DNA of 33,033 bases, from assembly GCA_023381255.1 (NCBI GenBank), contig JAMCTX010000015.1, positions 1 to 33,033 on the forward strand, given 5' to 3'. Each line of letters opens with the position of its first letter. The stretch's first letter is position 1. The position numbers and the translations under genes are program-made. Below, piece after piece: positions 1-8,446 of this stretch. This DNA comes from Nitrososphaerota archaeon. Its GTDB lineage: Archaea > Thermoproteota > Nitrososphaeria > Conexivisphaerales > UBA164. A model generated the notes under the pieces. It saw only the letters and a list, made by a program, of their open reading frames with translations. It made no database searches and was not told where the DNA came from.

Positions 1-2
1 TT

Positions 3-269
3 TCTGAAAATGGAATCAATATAATAGCCCTTTGGGGGCCATTGACAAACATAATCATGGCCATAATAATATTTCCTTTCACGTTGATCAGCGGAATGGG
101 ATTTCTATGGATTGCAATTTACTTTAATGCCTTTATAGCGGTCTTTAATTTAATACCATTTTCTGTTCTGGATGGGAAGAAAATATTAAGCTGGAACAAA
201 CGAATGTGGGCCATGGCATTCGTGGCTTCTGCGGCGTTATTCGCGGCCTCATTTATTCATGTGCCGTAA
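3..269 (+). CDS. M50-type membrane metalloprotease, C-terminal fragment
   Basis: The reading frame is open from base 3 to the stop at 267-269, so this is the 3' end of a gene whose start lies outside the window; about 88 residues are visible. The fragment is hydrophobic. It carries a G-P-L-T-N stretch followed by a transmembrane helix, then N-x-x-x-x-x-F-N-L-I-P with L-D-G-K-K-I-L shortly after. That last block is the third conserved motif of site-2-protease-like M50 peptidases, in which the Asp of LDG is a zinc ligand. These enzymes cleave substrates within or next to the membrane. The N-terminal HExxH motif is not in the window, so catalytic competence cannot be judged. A TTG at 42 could look like a start, but the family match continues upstream of it. 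Confidence 0.75.
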   Translation, partial: SENGINIIALWGPLTNIIMAIIIFPFTLISGMGFLWIAIYFNAFIAVFNLIPFSVLDGKKILSWNKRMWAMAFVASAALFAASFIHVP

Positions 270-330
270 TTTAGCGAAACACAACTTCAACAATATTTGA
301 TGGCTTAGCCTAAAATATTAACTGTGCAAG

Positions 331-612
331 CTAAATGCGGTGCATGAACTTAAAAATGTCCTCATGTTGGGCAAGCACCTGTACGCCTAACTCTTTGGCT
401 TTTTTGTTCAACTCTGACTGAAGAAGTTCTATACTTATCTTTTCCAAGTCAAGTTCAGCAAGTGTTACCATAACAAATAAATCGTGCATTTGCGTTGAAG
501 AAAGGTCTATTATATTGATTCCATTTTCAGAAAGAACCGAGGATATGCCTGCCACAATTCCCACCCTGTCTTTTCCGATTACAGTAATTATGACCCTTTC
601 ATTTTTTGCCAT
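331..612 (-). CDS. ACT domain protein (UPF0237-like)
   Basis: This is a 93-residue single-domain protein. It opens with a beta strand (VIITVIGKDRVGIVAGIS), followed by a helix and the strand pattern NIIDLSSTQM, then FVMVTLAEL. This is the beta-alpha-beta-beta-alpha-beta ACT fold seen in the UPF0237 family and in GcvR-like regulators. The Gly-Ile-Val-Ala-Gly turn is where amino acids normally bind between ACT domains. The length matches stand-alone UPF0237 proteins. The role is probably small-molecule sensing, but no ligand can be named. It starts at ATG 612. It converges with the M50 gene across a 61-nt gap and is separated by 82 nt from the kdpC-like gene upstream, so it may have its own promoter (A/T-rich stretch around 635-642). 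Confidence 0.8.
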   Translation of the reverse strand: MAKNERVIITVIGKDRVGIVAGISSVLSENGINIIDLSSTQMHDLFVMVTLAELDLEKISIELLQSELNKKAKELGVQVLAQHEDIFKFMHRI

Positions 613-694
613 GTTAAAAGGTAATAAACACTAACATTTTAAGTTATTCATGGTAAAGCGCTCTAAAAATGGCTTCTATTTAAATGCGTGAGCT

Positions 695-1147
695 TCATCG
701 ATTAAGAGCCTGCGTTACATACGTTTTGTACTTTGAGCTTTGGGAATAGTACAGCAATAGGTCATAATTTAGCTTATTTACATTAACTACTGGCCTCATA
801 AATATTCGTGACCATACGCTAACGTTTTTGTTTATTATGCTGTCCAATACAGTTAAAGGTACCCGGGCTGTTCTGTTTATGGATAACGCCTCAGCATAAG
901 CCTGATTCACGCTTACATATGGGTCATAGTATGAATTGTTTGTGCTAAAAAAGGCCGTTGAACCGAAGTTAATATACAGGAGCATGGACCCCATAGTCCT
1001 GTTATCAAACACAAATGGCTCGCCATTTGCCTGATAGGGCATGGATGTCTGCCCTATGCCATATATGAGAAGCGGATATCCAAGTCCAAATATTAAAAAC
1101 AGTATAAGCGCAATTTTAATACTGTCAATAACAAATTTAGTCCGCAA
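695..1147 (-). CDS. Compact KdpC-like protein
   Basis: This 150-residue protein has one N-terminal transmembrane helix (about residues 8-31) ending in G-Y-P-L-L, then a Q-A-N-G segment and G-S-M-L-L. It continues with D-P-Y-V-S-V-N-Q-A and closes near P-V-V-N-V-N-K-L-N. These blocks match, in order, KdpC, the single-span subunit of the high-affinity potassium ATPase KdpFABC. Usual KdpC is about 190 residues. The middle block with the YF-x-x-RPS motif and the SGSGL region is missing or unrecognisable here. No kdpA or kdpB lies in the window. It overlaps the phosphorylase-like gene upstream by 11 nt, so the two are probably co-transcribed. Function in potassium uptake is inferred from family only. 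Confidence 0.65.
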   Translation of the reverse strand: MRTKFVIDSIKIALILFLIFGLGYPLLIYGIGQTSMPYQANGEPFVFDNRTMGSMLLYINFGSTAFFSTNNSYYDPYVSVNQAYAEALSINRTARVPLTVLDSIINKNVSVWSRIFMRPVVNVNKLNYDLLLYYSQSSKYKTYVTQALNR

Positions 1148-1796
1148 TTATTGCATCAGAGACTGCATTTTCTATATCAGCTATTATCTTTTTTGGTCGG
1201 GTTTTACCTGCATTGGGAATTATAACGCATGCTGATTCGAACCCCCTTATTTGAGATAAGGCATAAATAACTGCGCAATGCATTTCAGTGCATATAAACT
1301 TGAAGTTGTCGGGTTTTTTATACTCCAGCGAATCTACTGTCAAAGTTGGGCCAATTATATGCTTTATTTTGTACCTTGTAAAAGCTTCATCAAGCTTCAT
1401 GAGCAACTGAAAGGAAGGAACCGCCGACAGGACAACTTTCTGTGATGAAACGTATTCCCCTATGGTGCCACCCTCGGCATAAGATGCAGATGAAGATATC
1501 ATGGCATCAAAGCCTTTTTTGTAGCTTAAAATGGCGTTCTCTAAAGCGATAACCCTTTTAACGCCAAGCTGTGCAAGTTCCTCAAAAACAATTGATTCAG
1601 AAGGCCCGCCAATTCCATGGTAAATGGCTGAGACAGGGACCCCCTTATATGAGCCGGTGTATAGAAAGAAACCCCTATTGTCATTCACCAGCTTCCCGTG
1701 GATAAGCTCAGATAGCTGTTTCACAGTTTCCAGATTTTCAGAAGCTACTACCATTTTCGCCACACTATCACGATCGGCTTTAATGTGCAAAGGCAT
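1137..1796 (-). CDS. Nucleoside phosphorylase-fold protein, degenerate active site
   Basis: This 219-residue protein is related to uridine/purine nucleoside phosphorylases. The block around residues 55-80 (Y-H-G-I-G-G-P-S, then E-E-L-A-Q-L-G-V) is nearly identical to that family. Family members normally have G-D-P-x-R near the N terminus and R-I-G-T-x-G right after the EELAQLG helix; these supply phosphate-binding arginines and a ribose contact. Here these positions read A-S-E-N-L-E and I-A-L-E-N-A. The ribose-binding E-M-E becomes E-M-H. The protein therefore probably does not catalyse ordinary phosphorolysis, though a changed reaction or a binding role is possible. It starts at ATG 1796, leads into the kdpC-like gene, and is divergent from moaC across 56 nt. 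Confidence 0.7.
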   Translation of the reverse strand: MPLHIKADRDSVAKMVVASENLETVKQLSELIHGKLVNDNRGFFLYTGSYKGVPVSAIYHGIGGPSESIVFEELAQLGVKRVIALENAILSYKKGFDAMISSSASYAEGGTIGEYVSSQKVVLSAVPSFQLLMKLDEAFTRYKIKHIIGPTLTVDSLEYKKPDNFKFICTEMHCAVIYALSQIRGFESACVIIPNAGKTRPKKIIADIENAVSDAIIAD

Positions 1797-1852
1797 GGGT
1801 GGAAATATATAGCCATAATAATAAATATTTATGAAAAGGTAACTGGGTTAAA

Positions 1853-2335
1853 TTGAAAAAAACTAATGGTTTTATAAACAGGCAACCCCCAGATAGTCAT
1901 ATGAAAACTATTGATATTTCTGAAAAAAAGGTGGTAAAAAGGACGGCTGTAGCAAAGGGAATAATTTTGCTAGGCAAAAAATCACTTAGTTTAATAGGAG
2001 AAAAAGGGGTTGAAAAGGGAGACCCACTAAGTGTGGCAGAAATAAAAGCGATAGAGGCAGTTAAAAACACTCCCTCGGCAATTACTTTTTGTCATCCAAT
2101 ACCAATAGAATTTGCCAGCGCAGAGGCCAGGTTGATTGATGGTGGGGTTGAAATTTCAGTAACCGTATCATCGCTGGCAAAAACAGGTGTTGAAATGGAG
2201 GCTTTATATGGCGTTTCCGTAGGGTTGCTCAATATATGGGACATGGTCAAGAAATACGAAAAGGACGCAAGAGGCCAGTATCCATATACTAAAATAACAG
2301 GCATAGAAGTCATCAAAAAGGAAAAGGGGTCTTGA
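1853..2335 (+). CDS. moaC: Cyclic pyranopterin monophosphate synthase MoaC
   Basis: MoaC converts the MoaA product (3',8-cyclo-dihydro-GTP) to cyclic pyranopterin monophosphate in molybdenum cofactor synthesis. At 160 residues it has the family length. Conserved landmarks are M-K-T-I-D-I-S-E-K-K near the N terminus, C-H-P-I-P-I-E around residue 80, K-T-G-V-E-M-E-A-L, and W-D-M-V-K-K with the catalytic Asp and Lys pair. I chose the TTG at 1853 because the residues before the internal ATG (F-I-N-R-Q...S-H-M) align with the usual MoaC N terminus (xHINxxGEAxMVDVS). The ATG at 1901 is the alternative. It is followed 1 nt after its stop by moaB. Confidence 0.93.
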   Translation: MKKTNGFINRQPPDSHMKTIDISEKKVVKRTAVAKGIILLGKKSLSLIGEKGVEKGDPLSVAEIKAIEAVKNTPSAITFCHPIPIEFASAEARLIDGGVEISVTVSSLAKTGVEMEALYGVSVGLLNIWDMVKKYEKDARGQYPYTKITGIEVIKKEKGS

Positions 2336-2336
2336 A

Positions 2337-2825
2337 TTGGAAGGTAAATCAGCGATAAAATTTGCGGTTATAACCGTAAGCACTTCAAGATATGAAGGAA
2401 AGATTAGTGATGAAAGTGGCGATCTAGCATCTAAATTGATAAGGTCGTCTGGCAATAGGGTGATATTTAGGTGGCTTGTGCCAGACGTAGCAGCTAAAAT
2501 AAAGGGAGAGATCTTTAGGGCATTTAATTTTTCTCCTGACGCAATCATCCTGATAGGTGGCACGGGGCCTACAAAGGATGACTTAACTGACTCATGTGTT
2601 AAATCTGTTTCAGATAAAATAATCGAAGGCTTCGGTGAGCGATTTAGAGATCTTAGCTATAAGGAGGTTGGTGATAACGCCATGATAGGTAATGCGATAA
2701 TGGGGATGTTTAACGACGGCGTTATAATTGCGGTTCCAGGCTCTCCATCTGCGGTAGGGACCTCACTCAAATTAGCTATCAATATATTACCCCACATATT
2801 AAGCTTAAGGAGGAGGGAATTATAA
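2337..2825 (+). CDS. moaB: Molybdenum cofactor biosynthesis protein MoaB/MogA family
   Basis: This 162-residue MogA/MoaB-type protein begins with F-A-V-I-T-V-S-T-S-R. Mid-protein it has the molybdopterin-binding motif G-G-T-G-P-T-K-D-D-L-T, and near the end it has V-P-G-S-P-S-A-V. In archaea this family adenylylates molybdopterin before molybdenum insertion. The TTG start lies 1 nt after the moaC stop, and the stop codon shares its last base with the ATG of the RFC gene, so translation is very likely coupled. With moaC it indicates that the organism makes Moco. No molybdoenzyme is encoded in this window, so the user of the cofactor is unknown. Confidence 0.9.
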   Translation: MEGKSAIKFAVITVSTSRYEGKISDESGDLASKLIRSSGNRVIFRWLVPDVAAKIKGEIFRAFNFSPDAIILIGGTGPTKDDLTDSCVKSVSDKIIEGFGERFRDLSYKEVGDNAMIGNAIMGMFNDGVIIAVPGSPSAVGTSLKLAINILPHILSLRRREL

Positions 2826-3793
2826 TGCAGGAAATTATGTGGGTTGAGAAATACAGGCCAGCAAAGTTAAACGAGGTGGTAGACCAATCTGACACGGTAG
2901 AAAGGTTAAAAGGATTCCTGAAACAGCCGCAGGACATGCCTCATCTCCTGTTTGCAGGTCCCCCAGGCACAGGAAAAACCACCATTGCATTCTGTTTATC
3001 ACGGGAAGCGCTTGGCGAAAACTGGAAAAACTACACGCTTGAACTAAACGCATCAGATACAAGAGGGATAGATACTGTAAGGACCACCATCAAGAACTTT
3101 ACTAGGTTTGTGGATAAGTCATCTGGCATCCCATTCAGGATAATTATACTGGACGAAGCTGACGAAATGACATCGGATGCCCAGACCGCGCTGAGAAGAA
3201 TAATGGAGGAATCCTCAGAAAATTCCAGGTTCATTATAATAGCTAACGTATCAACCTCAATAATCGAACCGCTCCAGAGCAGATGCGCAGTGTTCAGATT
3301 CAAGAGGCTTGATGAACAATCAGTGATAAAGAGATTGCAGGAAATATGCGTAGCTGAAAGAATAAAGTACAGGCAGGAAGCATTAAAGTTGATATATGAA
3401 CTCAGCGAAGGCGATATGAGAAAGGCAATAAACCAGCTGCAGGCATCTGCCGCCCTGGGCGAAATAACCCCTGAAAATGTGAAAGCCACCGCCGGCATAG
3501 GAAGGGACAGCGACGTAAAGGCCATGGTTAACTACGCACTTGCAGGCGATTTCAAAAAATCCAAAGAAATACTGTACAAGCTTATTTATATATACGGTCT
3601 TCCAGAAAGCGACCTGCTTAAAATGATTTTTTCATTTATAAGCTCAATAAAAGACATCGATCAAGCCAAGGCCGCTAAAATTTTTGCGGATTATGATTTT
3701 AGATTGCTGCAGGGTGGGCATCCAGACATACAGCTGTCAGCACTCTTGGCAGATATAGCAGAATTGAATAAGGGCGGGGCAAATAAAAATTGA
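2825..3793 (+). CDS. rfcS: Replication factor C small subunit (clamp loader ATPase)
   Basis: The small subunit of the archaeal clamp loader uses ATP to open the PCNA ring and place it on primed DNA. The 322-residue length is normal. Visible AAA+ motifs are the N-terminal W-V-E-K-Y-R-P box, Walker A GPPGTGKT at residues 45-52, Walker B with D-E-A-D at 110-113, and the arginine-finger S-R-C motif at 152-154. These are followed by the lid and collar helices. It starts at an ATG overlapping the moaB stop by one base and ends inside the start codon of hisS. The large subunit is not in the window. Confidence 0.97.
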   Translation: MQEIMWVEKYRPAKLNEVVDQSDTVERLKGFLKQPQDMPHLLFAGPPGTGKTTIAFCLSREALGENWKNYTLELNASDTRGIDTVRTTIKNFTRFVDKSSGIPFRIIILDEADEMTSDAQTALRRIMEESSENSRFIIIANVSTSIIEPLQSRCAVFRFKRLDEQSVIKRLQEICVAERIKYRQEALKLIYELSEGDMRKAINQLQASAALGEITPENVKATAGIGRDSDVKAMVNYALAGDFKKSKEILYKLIYIYGLPESDLLKMIFSFISSIKDIDQAKAAKIFADYDFRLLQGGHPDIQLSALLADIAELNKGGANKN

Positions 3794-5037
3794 GCTTACC
3801 GCGGGGGCTAAGGGACTACGAACCTGAGAACTACGAAAAGCTTGAGATGATACGCAGCAATTTTGTAAGACTGTCAAAGATTTACAATATAAGGTTGATG
3901 GAGCCCTCGACAATAGAATTATTGGAAACGCTGCAGGCAAAGGGAGGGGAAGATATAGTAAATGAAATATATGAATTCACAGATAAGGGGGGCAGGCGGC
4001 TGGGGCTGAGGTTTGACCTTACTGTAGGAATAACGCGCTATGTGTGTGCCAGGCGCGACCTTCCGTTGCCAATAAAGCTTGGTTCGTTTGCAAGCATGTG
4101 GAGATATGATGAGCCCCAGTTTGGCAGATACAGGTGGTTCTACCAGTGGGATGCAGAGGTGTATGGGGATAAATCGGCCGAGTCCTACACTGACATTTTA
4201 TCATTTACAAGCAGGATGTTAAGCGATGCCGGTCTCAGGGGCGTGCAAATAGAAATAAGCGACAGAAGGATAGTGGAAGGCATCCTTAAATCCAGAATAA
4301 GTAAAGAAGAATACATACCAGAACTGCTTAGGGCAATGGACAAGCTGGGTAAAAAAACAAAGGAGCAGATAATAACCGAATACATTGCTAAGGGAATAGA
4401 CGAAGAGAGCGTAAAAGAAGCATTGCAAATATCACAGGGCGGTGAAAAACTGCTCAGGGAATCACAGGACCAATCAAGGGTTTTGCTTGAGAACATAATT
4501 GATGAAGCAAAATCCGTGAATTTGCCCCTGTCAGTCAATTTGGGAATTGTAAGGGGGCTGGACTATTACTCGGACATAGTATTTGAAGCATACAGCTCAG
4601 AGAAACGAGAAATTGGAGCCCTGGCAGGCGGTGGTGGATATGACATATTGACTAATATATTCAAGAGGCCAGACCTAAAAGCGCTGGGGGTTGCTGGAGG
4701 CACAGACAGGTTGCTGCTGGCACTTGATCAAGCACCAAAAGAAAACAGCAAAATAACATATGTCGTGTGCACCGCGGAGACCAAAAAAGAGGCAATTAAA
4801 ATAGTGGACCAGCTTAGGGGGGCAGGCATTTGCACGGAATTTAGCAGGGCAGATAGGCTAAGCGACGGATTGAGGCAGGCAGAAAAGCGCGGGGCAATGG
4901 TCTCGGTTCTTGTTTTGCCAAAAGAAATAAGGGAAGGAAAGGCCAAAATTAAGTTAATGAGCGATCGGTCAGAGGAACTTGTATCAGTTGAAAAGTTGGT
5001 CGAAAAGGTGCAGGCAACGCTAAATAGCAACAAATAA
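3790..5037 (+). CDS. hisS: Histidyl-tRNA synthetase
   Basis: This class II synthetase charges tRNA-His. The protein is 415 residues. The family's motif 2 appears as W-R-Y-D-E-P-Q-F-G-R-Y-R at about residues 104-115. The histidine-specific motif L-D-Y-Y-S-D-I-V-F-E lies at 257-266 and the A-G-G-G-G-Y-D loop near 279-285. A C-terminal alpha/beta anticodon-binding domain follows from about residue 325. The N terminus L-P-R-G-L-R-D-Y is the expected opening of HisRS, which supports the TTG start at 3790 overlapping the RFC stop by 4 nt. It is the last gene of the moaC-moaB-rfcS-hisS run; sdhA begins 5 nt later. Confidence 0.96.
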   Translation: MSLPRGLRDYEPENYEKLEMIRSNFVRLSKIYNIRLMEPSTIELLETLQAKGGEDIVNEIYEFTDKGGRRLGLRFDLTVGITRYVCARRDLPLPIKLGSFASMWRYDEPQFGRYRWFYQWDAEVYGDKSAESYTDILSFTSRMLSDAGLRGVQIEISDRRIVEGILKSRISKEEYIPELLRAMDKLGKKTKEQIITEYIAKGIDEESVKEALQISQGGEKLLRESQDQSRVLLENIIDEAKSVNLPLSVNLGIVRGLDYYSDIVFEAYSSEKREIGALAGGGGYDILTNIFKRPDLKALGVAGGTDRLLLALDQAPKENSKITYVVCTAETKKEAIKIVDQLRGAGICTEFSRADRLSDGLRQAEKRGAMVSVLVLPKEIREGKAKIKLMSDRSEELVSVEKLVEKVQATLNSNK

Positions 5038-5042
5038 AAACG

Positions 5043-6809
5043 GTGCCAAGTTATATACCCGTAATGGAGCAGCTCGACTATGATGTGATAATTGTCGGTA
5101 GCGGGCTTGCAGGCCTAAGAACCGCAATTGAAGTTCTAAGAAAAGACGGTGGTAAGCTTGGCATAAGGGTAGCGCTCATATCAAAACTCTACCTCATGAG
5201 AAGCCACTCTGTATCGGCTGAGGGGGGGACATCCGCTGTCCTTTACCCTGAGGAGGGCGATAGTTTTGAACTGTACGCTTGGGATACAATTAAGGGCAGC
5301 GATTTTCTAGCAGACCAGGACGTCGTATGGAAATTTGTGCATCTGGCAACGCAGGAGACCAGATTGATAGAACGGTGGGGGGTGCCTTGGAACAGGCGTG
5401 ATGATGGAAGGATAGAGCAAAGATGGTTTGGCGGATTGAGTTTTCCGCGAGCCACCTATGCGCAGGATAAAACAGGATTCTTTGAAATGCGCGCTTTATA
5501 TGATACCCTTTTAAAGTATGATGCCTGGGATAGGTTTGACGAGCATTTTGTTACATCGCTTGTTCTGGACGGCAATAAATTTGTGGGGTTCAATACTATA
5601 GACCTGAAAACAGGCAACATGAGGTTTTTCAGGGGCAAGGCAGGAGTGATTGCAACTGGAGGTAACGGGCAAATGTACAGGATCACTTCCACCGCATCAA
5701 GCTCAACCGGCGACGGCTACGGGATAGCCTACAATGCCGGAATACCACTGAAAGACATGGAATTTGTTCAATTTCACCCTACAGGGCTTGTTCCTAAAGG
5801 CCTTTTAATAACGGAAGCCGCCAGGGGAGAGGGAGCTTACCTGAAAAATGCAGATGGAGAAAGGTTTATGAAAAAATATGCTCCGTCAAAAATGGAACTG
5901 GCACCCAGAGACATTGTTTCAAGGTCTATTATGACCGAAATAAGGGAGGGAAGAGGGGTAAAAGATGAAGCCACCGGCATTCAGCACGTGTGGCTGGATA
6001 TGACTCATCTTGGTAAGGAGAAGATTGAACAGAAGCTCCCATTTATTAGGGAAATGGGCTTTAAGTATGTGGGAATTGATATAGTAAATGAACCTATGCC
6101 TGTAAGGCCCACCACTCACTACGAGATGGGTGGGATTCACACCGATATAGACGGCAAGGTCCAATCGTTAAATGGACCAATAAAGGGCCTCTGGGCTGCG
6201 GGGGAGGCAGCATGCGTTAGCGTTCAGGGGTCCAACAGGCTCGGTTCAAACGGAACCAATGAATGCCTGGTTTACGGGTACATAGTAGGGAATGATATTT
6301 ACAATTACATTTCTAATGATAAACCATTATTGCCAGAAGTTCCTGCAGGCAAACTGGAGCATGAACAGGAAAGAATATTTAGCGGAATACTGGGGAGGGA
6401 AAGCGGAGGCGAAGACGTTTATCAAATAAAGGACGAGCTTAAAGATACTATGGAAAAGTACGTGCACGTCTACCGAACCGCTGAAGAACTGGAGACCGCT
6501 GTAAAAATGGTAAGGGGGTTAAAGGAAAGGTATAAAAACATAAGATTGACGGACAGGGGAAGCACATTTAACTACAATCTACAGCACGCACTGGAGCTTG
6601 GATTCCTGCTTGATCAGGCTGAACTAACCTCACTTGGTGCACTCATGAGGACAGAAAGCAGGGGTGCGCACGCAAGGCTAGATTACCCGAACAGGGACGA
6701 TGAACACTGGTTAAAGCACACGCTTGCAGTAAAGGGAACAGAGGGCCCAAACCTTTCGTATTTGCCTGTAAGGATCACTATGTGGAAGCCGGTTGCCAGG
6801 GTGTACTGA
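5043..6809 (+). CDS. sdhA: Succinate dehydrogenase flavoprotein subunit
   Basis: SdhA oxidises succinate to fumarate and passes electrons to covalently bound FAD. The 588-residue protein has the dinucleotide-binding G-S-G-L-A-G at residues 19-24. His55 in R-S-H-S-V-S-A-E-G-G is the expected covalent FAD attachment site. Other landmarks are Q-F-H-P-T-G near 241-245, T-E-A-A-R-G-E-G-A, H-Y-E-M-G-G-I near 358, and a C-terminal FAD-contact stretch G-S-N-R-L-G-S-N. The GTG at 5043 is used; the ATG at 5064 would also leave a normal distance to the FAD motif. It is the first gene of sdhABCD and follows hisS by 5 nt, so it may share the upstream transcript. Confidence 0.97.
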   Translation: MPSYIPVMEQLDYDVIIVGSGLAGLRTAIEVLRKDGGKLGIRVALISKLYLMRSHSVSAEGGTSAVLYPEEGDSFELYAWDTIKGSDFLADQDVVWKFVHLATQETRLIERWGVPWNRRDDGRIEQRWFGGLSFPRATYAQDKTGFFEMRALYDTLLKYDAWDRFDEHFVTSLVLDGNKFVGFNTIDLKTGNMRFFRGKAGVIATGGNGQMYRITSTASSSTGDGYGIAYNAGIPLKDMEFVQFHPTGLVPKGLLITEAARGEGAYLKNADGERFMKKYAPSKMELAPRDIVSRSIMTEIREGRGVKDEATGIQHVWLDMTHLGKEKIEQKLPFIREMGFKYVGIDIVNEPMPVRPTTHYEMGGIHTDIDGKVQSLNGPIKGLWAAGEAACVSVQGSNRLGSNGTNECLVYGYIVGNDIYNYISNDKPLLPEVPAGKLEHEQERIFSGILGRESGGEDVYQIKDELKDTMEKYVHVYRTAEELETAVKMVRGLKERYKNIRLTDRGSTFNYNLQHALELGFLLDQAELTSLGALMRTESRGAHARLDYPNRDDEHWLKHTLAVKGTEGPNLSYLPVRITMWKPVARVY

Positions 6810-6811
6810 TA

Positions 6812-7627
6812 ATGAAGATCAGGATATTAAGAAATGACGGTTCAAAACAGTGGTGGCAGGAATACAGTGAAGAACCACACAAGGGGGCCACTGTGCTTGA
6901 CGTGCTGCTGAATATAAGGGAAACGCAGGATCACACCCTTGCTTTCAGGCATAGCTGCCAGATGGGCTCATGCGGATCCTGCGGCATGGTAATAAACGGC
7001 AAACCATCCCTTGCTTGCCAAACAAGAATAACGGAACTGAAATCTGAAACGATCCGCATAGAACCCCTTTACAGCTATCCCGTTATAAAAGACCTTGTTG
7101 TTGACCTAAACGACTTTGTGAATAAACACCGGTCGGTTAAGCCGTATATTATAAGAAAGAACCCGCAGGAATTGGAAGAGGCCCCAATGGAGTTCAGGGT
7201 CACTTCGAGAGAAAACATGAACTTTATACAGTATGATTATTGCATAATGTGTGGCTTGTGCGTTGCAGCATGCCCAACGGTCGCCCTTGACCCGCAGTTT
7301 ACTGGCCCTCAGGCGTTAGCTCAGGCTTACAGATATATAGCTGATCCAAGAGATGAGGGGTTCCAGGAACGCCAGCCTGAGTTGGACACTTCTCACGGAG
7401 TATGGAGGTGTCACTTCGCAGGGTCTTGCAGTTTTGTTTGCCCAAAGGGGGTTGACCCGGCCAAAGCGATACAGCTTCTGAAGCGCGAGATCCTTAAGAG
7501 AAAATTTGTGCGCGGGCCTAGGGCTGGAGCGCCGGCATCTGTTCTTGTTCAGCCAGAAAAACCTATTAGCAACCCACCCAAAGCACCACCGCTTGATTTC
7601 AAAATGGGGGTAAATCAAAATGAATAA
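6812..7627 (+). CDS. sdhB: Succinate dehydrogenase iron-sulfur subunit
   Basis: SdhB relays electrons from SdhA to the membrane subunits. From the ATG at 6812, 2 nt after the sdhA stop, the protein has 271 residues. All three cluster sites are intact. Cys49, 54, 57 and 69 fit the [2Fe-2S] cluster. Cys144, 147, 150 and 154 (C-I-M-C-G-L-C-V-A-A-C-P) fit the [4Fe-4S] cluster. Cys200, 206 and 210 fit the third cluster, of [3Fe-4S] type because the second Cys of a 4Fe motif is absent. About 40 residues at the C terminus form a Pro/Ala-rich tail. An in-frame ATG at 6782 inside sdhA is less likely. The 3' end overlaps sdhC by 8 nt. Confidence 0.97.
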   Translation: MKIRILRNDGSKQWWQEYSEEPHKGATVLDVLLNIRETQDHTLAFRHSCQMGSCGSCGMVINGKPSLACQTRITELKSETIRIEPLYSYPVIKDLVVDLNDFVNKHRSVKPYIIRKNPQELEEAPMEFRVTSRENMNFIQYDYCIMCGLCVAACPTVALDPQFTGPQALAQAYRYIADPRDEGFQERQPELDTSHGVWRCHFAGSCSFVCPKGVDPAKAIQLLKREILKRKFVRGPRAGAPASVLVQPEKPISNPPKAPPLDFKMGVNQNE

Positions 7628-8075
7628 ACGCTTTAAATCGGGGCTTTTAACAAGCCTTAACCCTACAAGATATAACCTTGAACGGTGGTCTTATACGCTG
7701 CACAGGATAACTGGCGTAATACTCGCCCTTTTCCTGATTGCGCACATATTTGAAATATACCATGTAACGCTGGGCATTGCAGGATGGGACCAGACGATGG
7801 CCGAACTCAGCAACCTAGGAGTCATAGAGTTGATAGGCATGTGGATAATTGCCGGTTCTGCGCTTTATCATGGCGCAAACGGACTAAGGCTAATATTAAA
7901 TGAAGTGTTTGGCTTGCTTCTCGGCAAGCCCAGGTTGCCAGAATATCCTTATTCCCCGCTATCGCTTGGAAGGAACCAAAAAATTGCAATATATGTCATA
8001 ACCCTTATTGTGGTTGCCCTGTGGATCTGGGCCGGCCTTTATCTCTTGGCTGGCCTGGGGATAGTCAGGTGGTAA
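7620..8075 (+). CDS. sdhC: Succinate dehydrogenase cytochrome b556 subunit
   Basis: This 151-residue membrane anchor of SDH has three predicted helices (about residues 30-48, 68-90 and 122-146). The family signature R-W-S-Y-T-L-H-R-I-T-G is at residues 22-32, followed by A-H-I in the first helix (His42) and Y-H-G-A-N-G-L-R in the second (His84). These histidines are candidates for heme axial ligands, and the Ser/Arg region at the start of helix 1 is the usual quinone-side signature. It starts inside the 3' end of sdhB, so translation is coupled. It works with SdhD to pass electrons into quinone. Confidence 0.93.
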   Translation: MNKRFKSGLLTSLNPTRYNLERWSYTLHRITGVILALFLIAHIFEIYHVTLGIAGWDQTMAELSNLGVIELIGMWIIAGSALYHGANGLRLILNEVFGLLLGKPRLPEYPYSPLSLGRNQKIAIYVITLIVVALWIWAGLYLLAGLGIVRW

Positions 8076-8078
8076 AAA

Positions 8079-8432
8079 ATGCCGGAAAAATATAGCTTGA
8101 TGAAAGAGTCGTGGACCATGCTTTTAATGTACGCGCTAGGATTGATCATGATATTTGTGCTGACGTTTCACCTTTTGCTAGTAAGCCCATTAACGGGCAG
8201 GACATTCGCAGAAGCGCTATCATATAATTATGTGCTGCATAATCTTACATATTATCAGATAATCTTTGGCATCCTGCTTTATGCAGCAACCATCCATGGG
8301 CTAAACGGATTGAGGATAGTTCTCATAGAGTGGCTGCATCCAGGCAGATTTCAGTGGATTATAAATGCTGTCATAGTAGTGCTTATGGCGATGCTTCTGG
8401 CACTTGGAACCTACACCCTTATAGCGCTTTAA
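8079..8432 (+). CDS. sdhD: Succinate dehydrogenase membrane anchor subunit SdhD
   Basis: A 117-residue, three-helix membrane protein follows sdhC by 3 nt. Helix 1 contains T-F-H-L-L-L (His31), helix 2 ends with T-I-H-G-L-N-G-L-R (His73), and a third helix closes the protein. The second-helix motif resembles the Y-H-G-A-N-G-L-R of SdhC, as expected for paired anchors that share or split heme ligands. With two ligand-like His in each anchor, a two-heme arrangement is possible but cannot be settled from sequence. It is the last gene of the sdh operon; a new promoter follows at 8447-8456. Confidence 0.88.
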   Translation: MPEKYSLMKESWTMLLMYALGLIMIFVLTFHLLLVSPLTGRTFAEALSYNYVLHNLTYYQIIFGILLYAATIHGLNGLRIVLIEWLHPGRFQWIINAVIVVLMAMLLALGTYTLIAL

Positions 8433-8446
8433 CAGTTTCCGCCATC

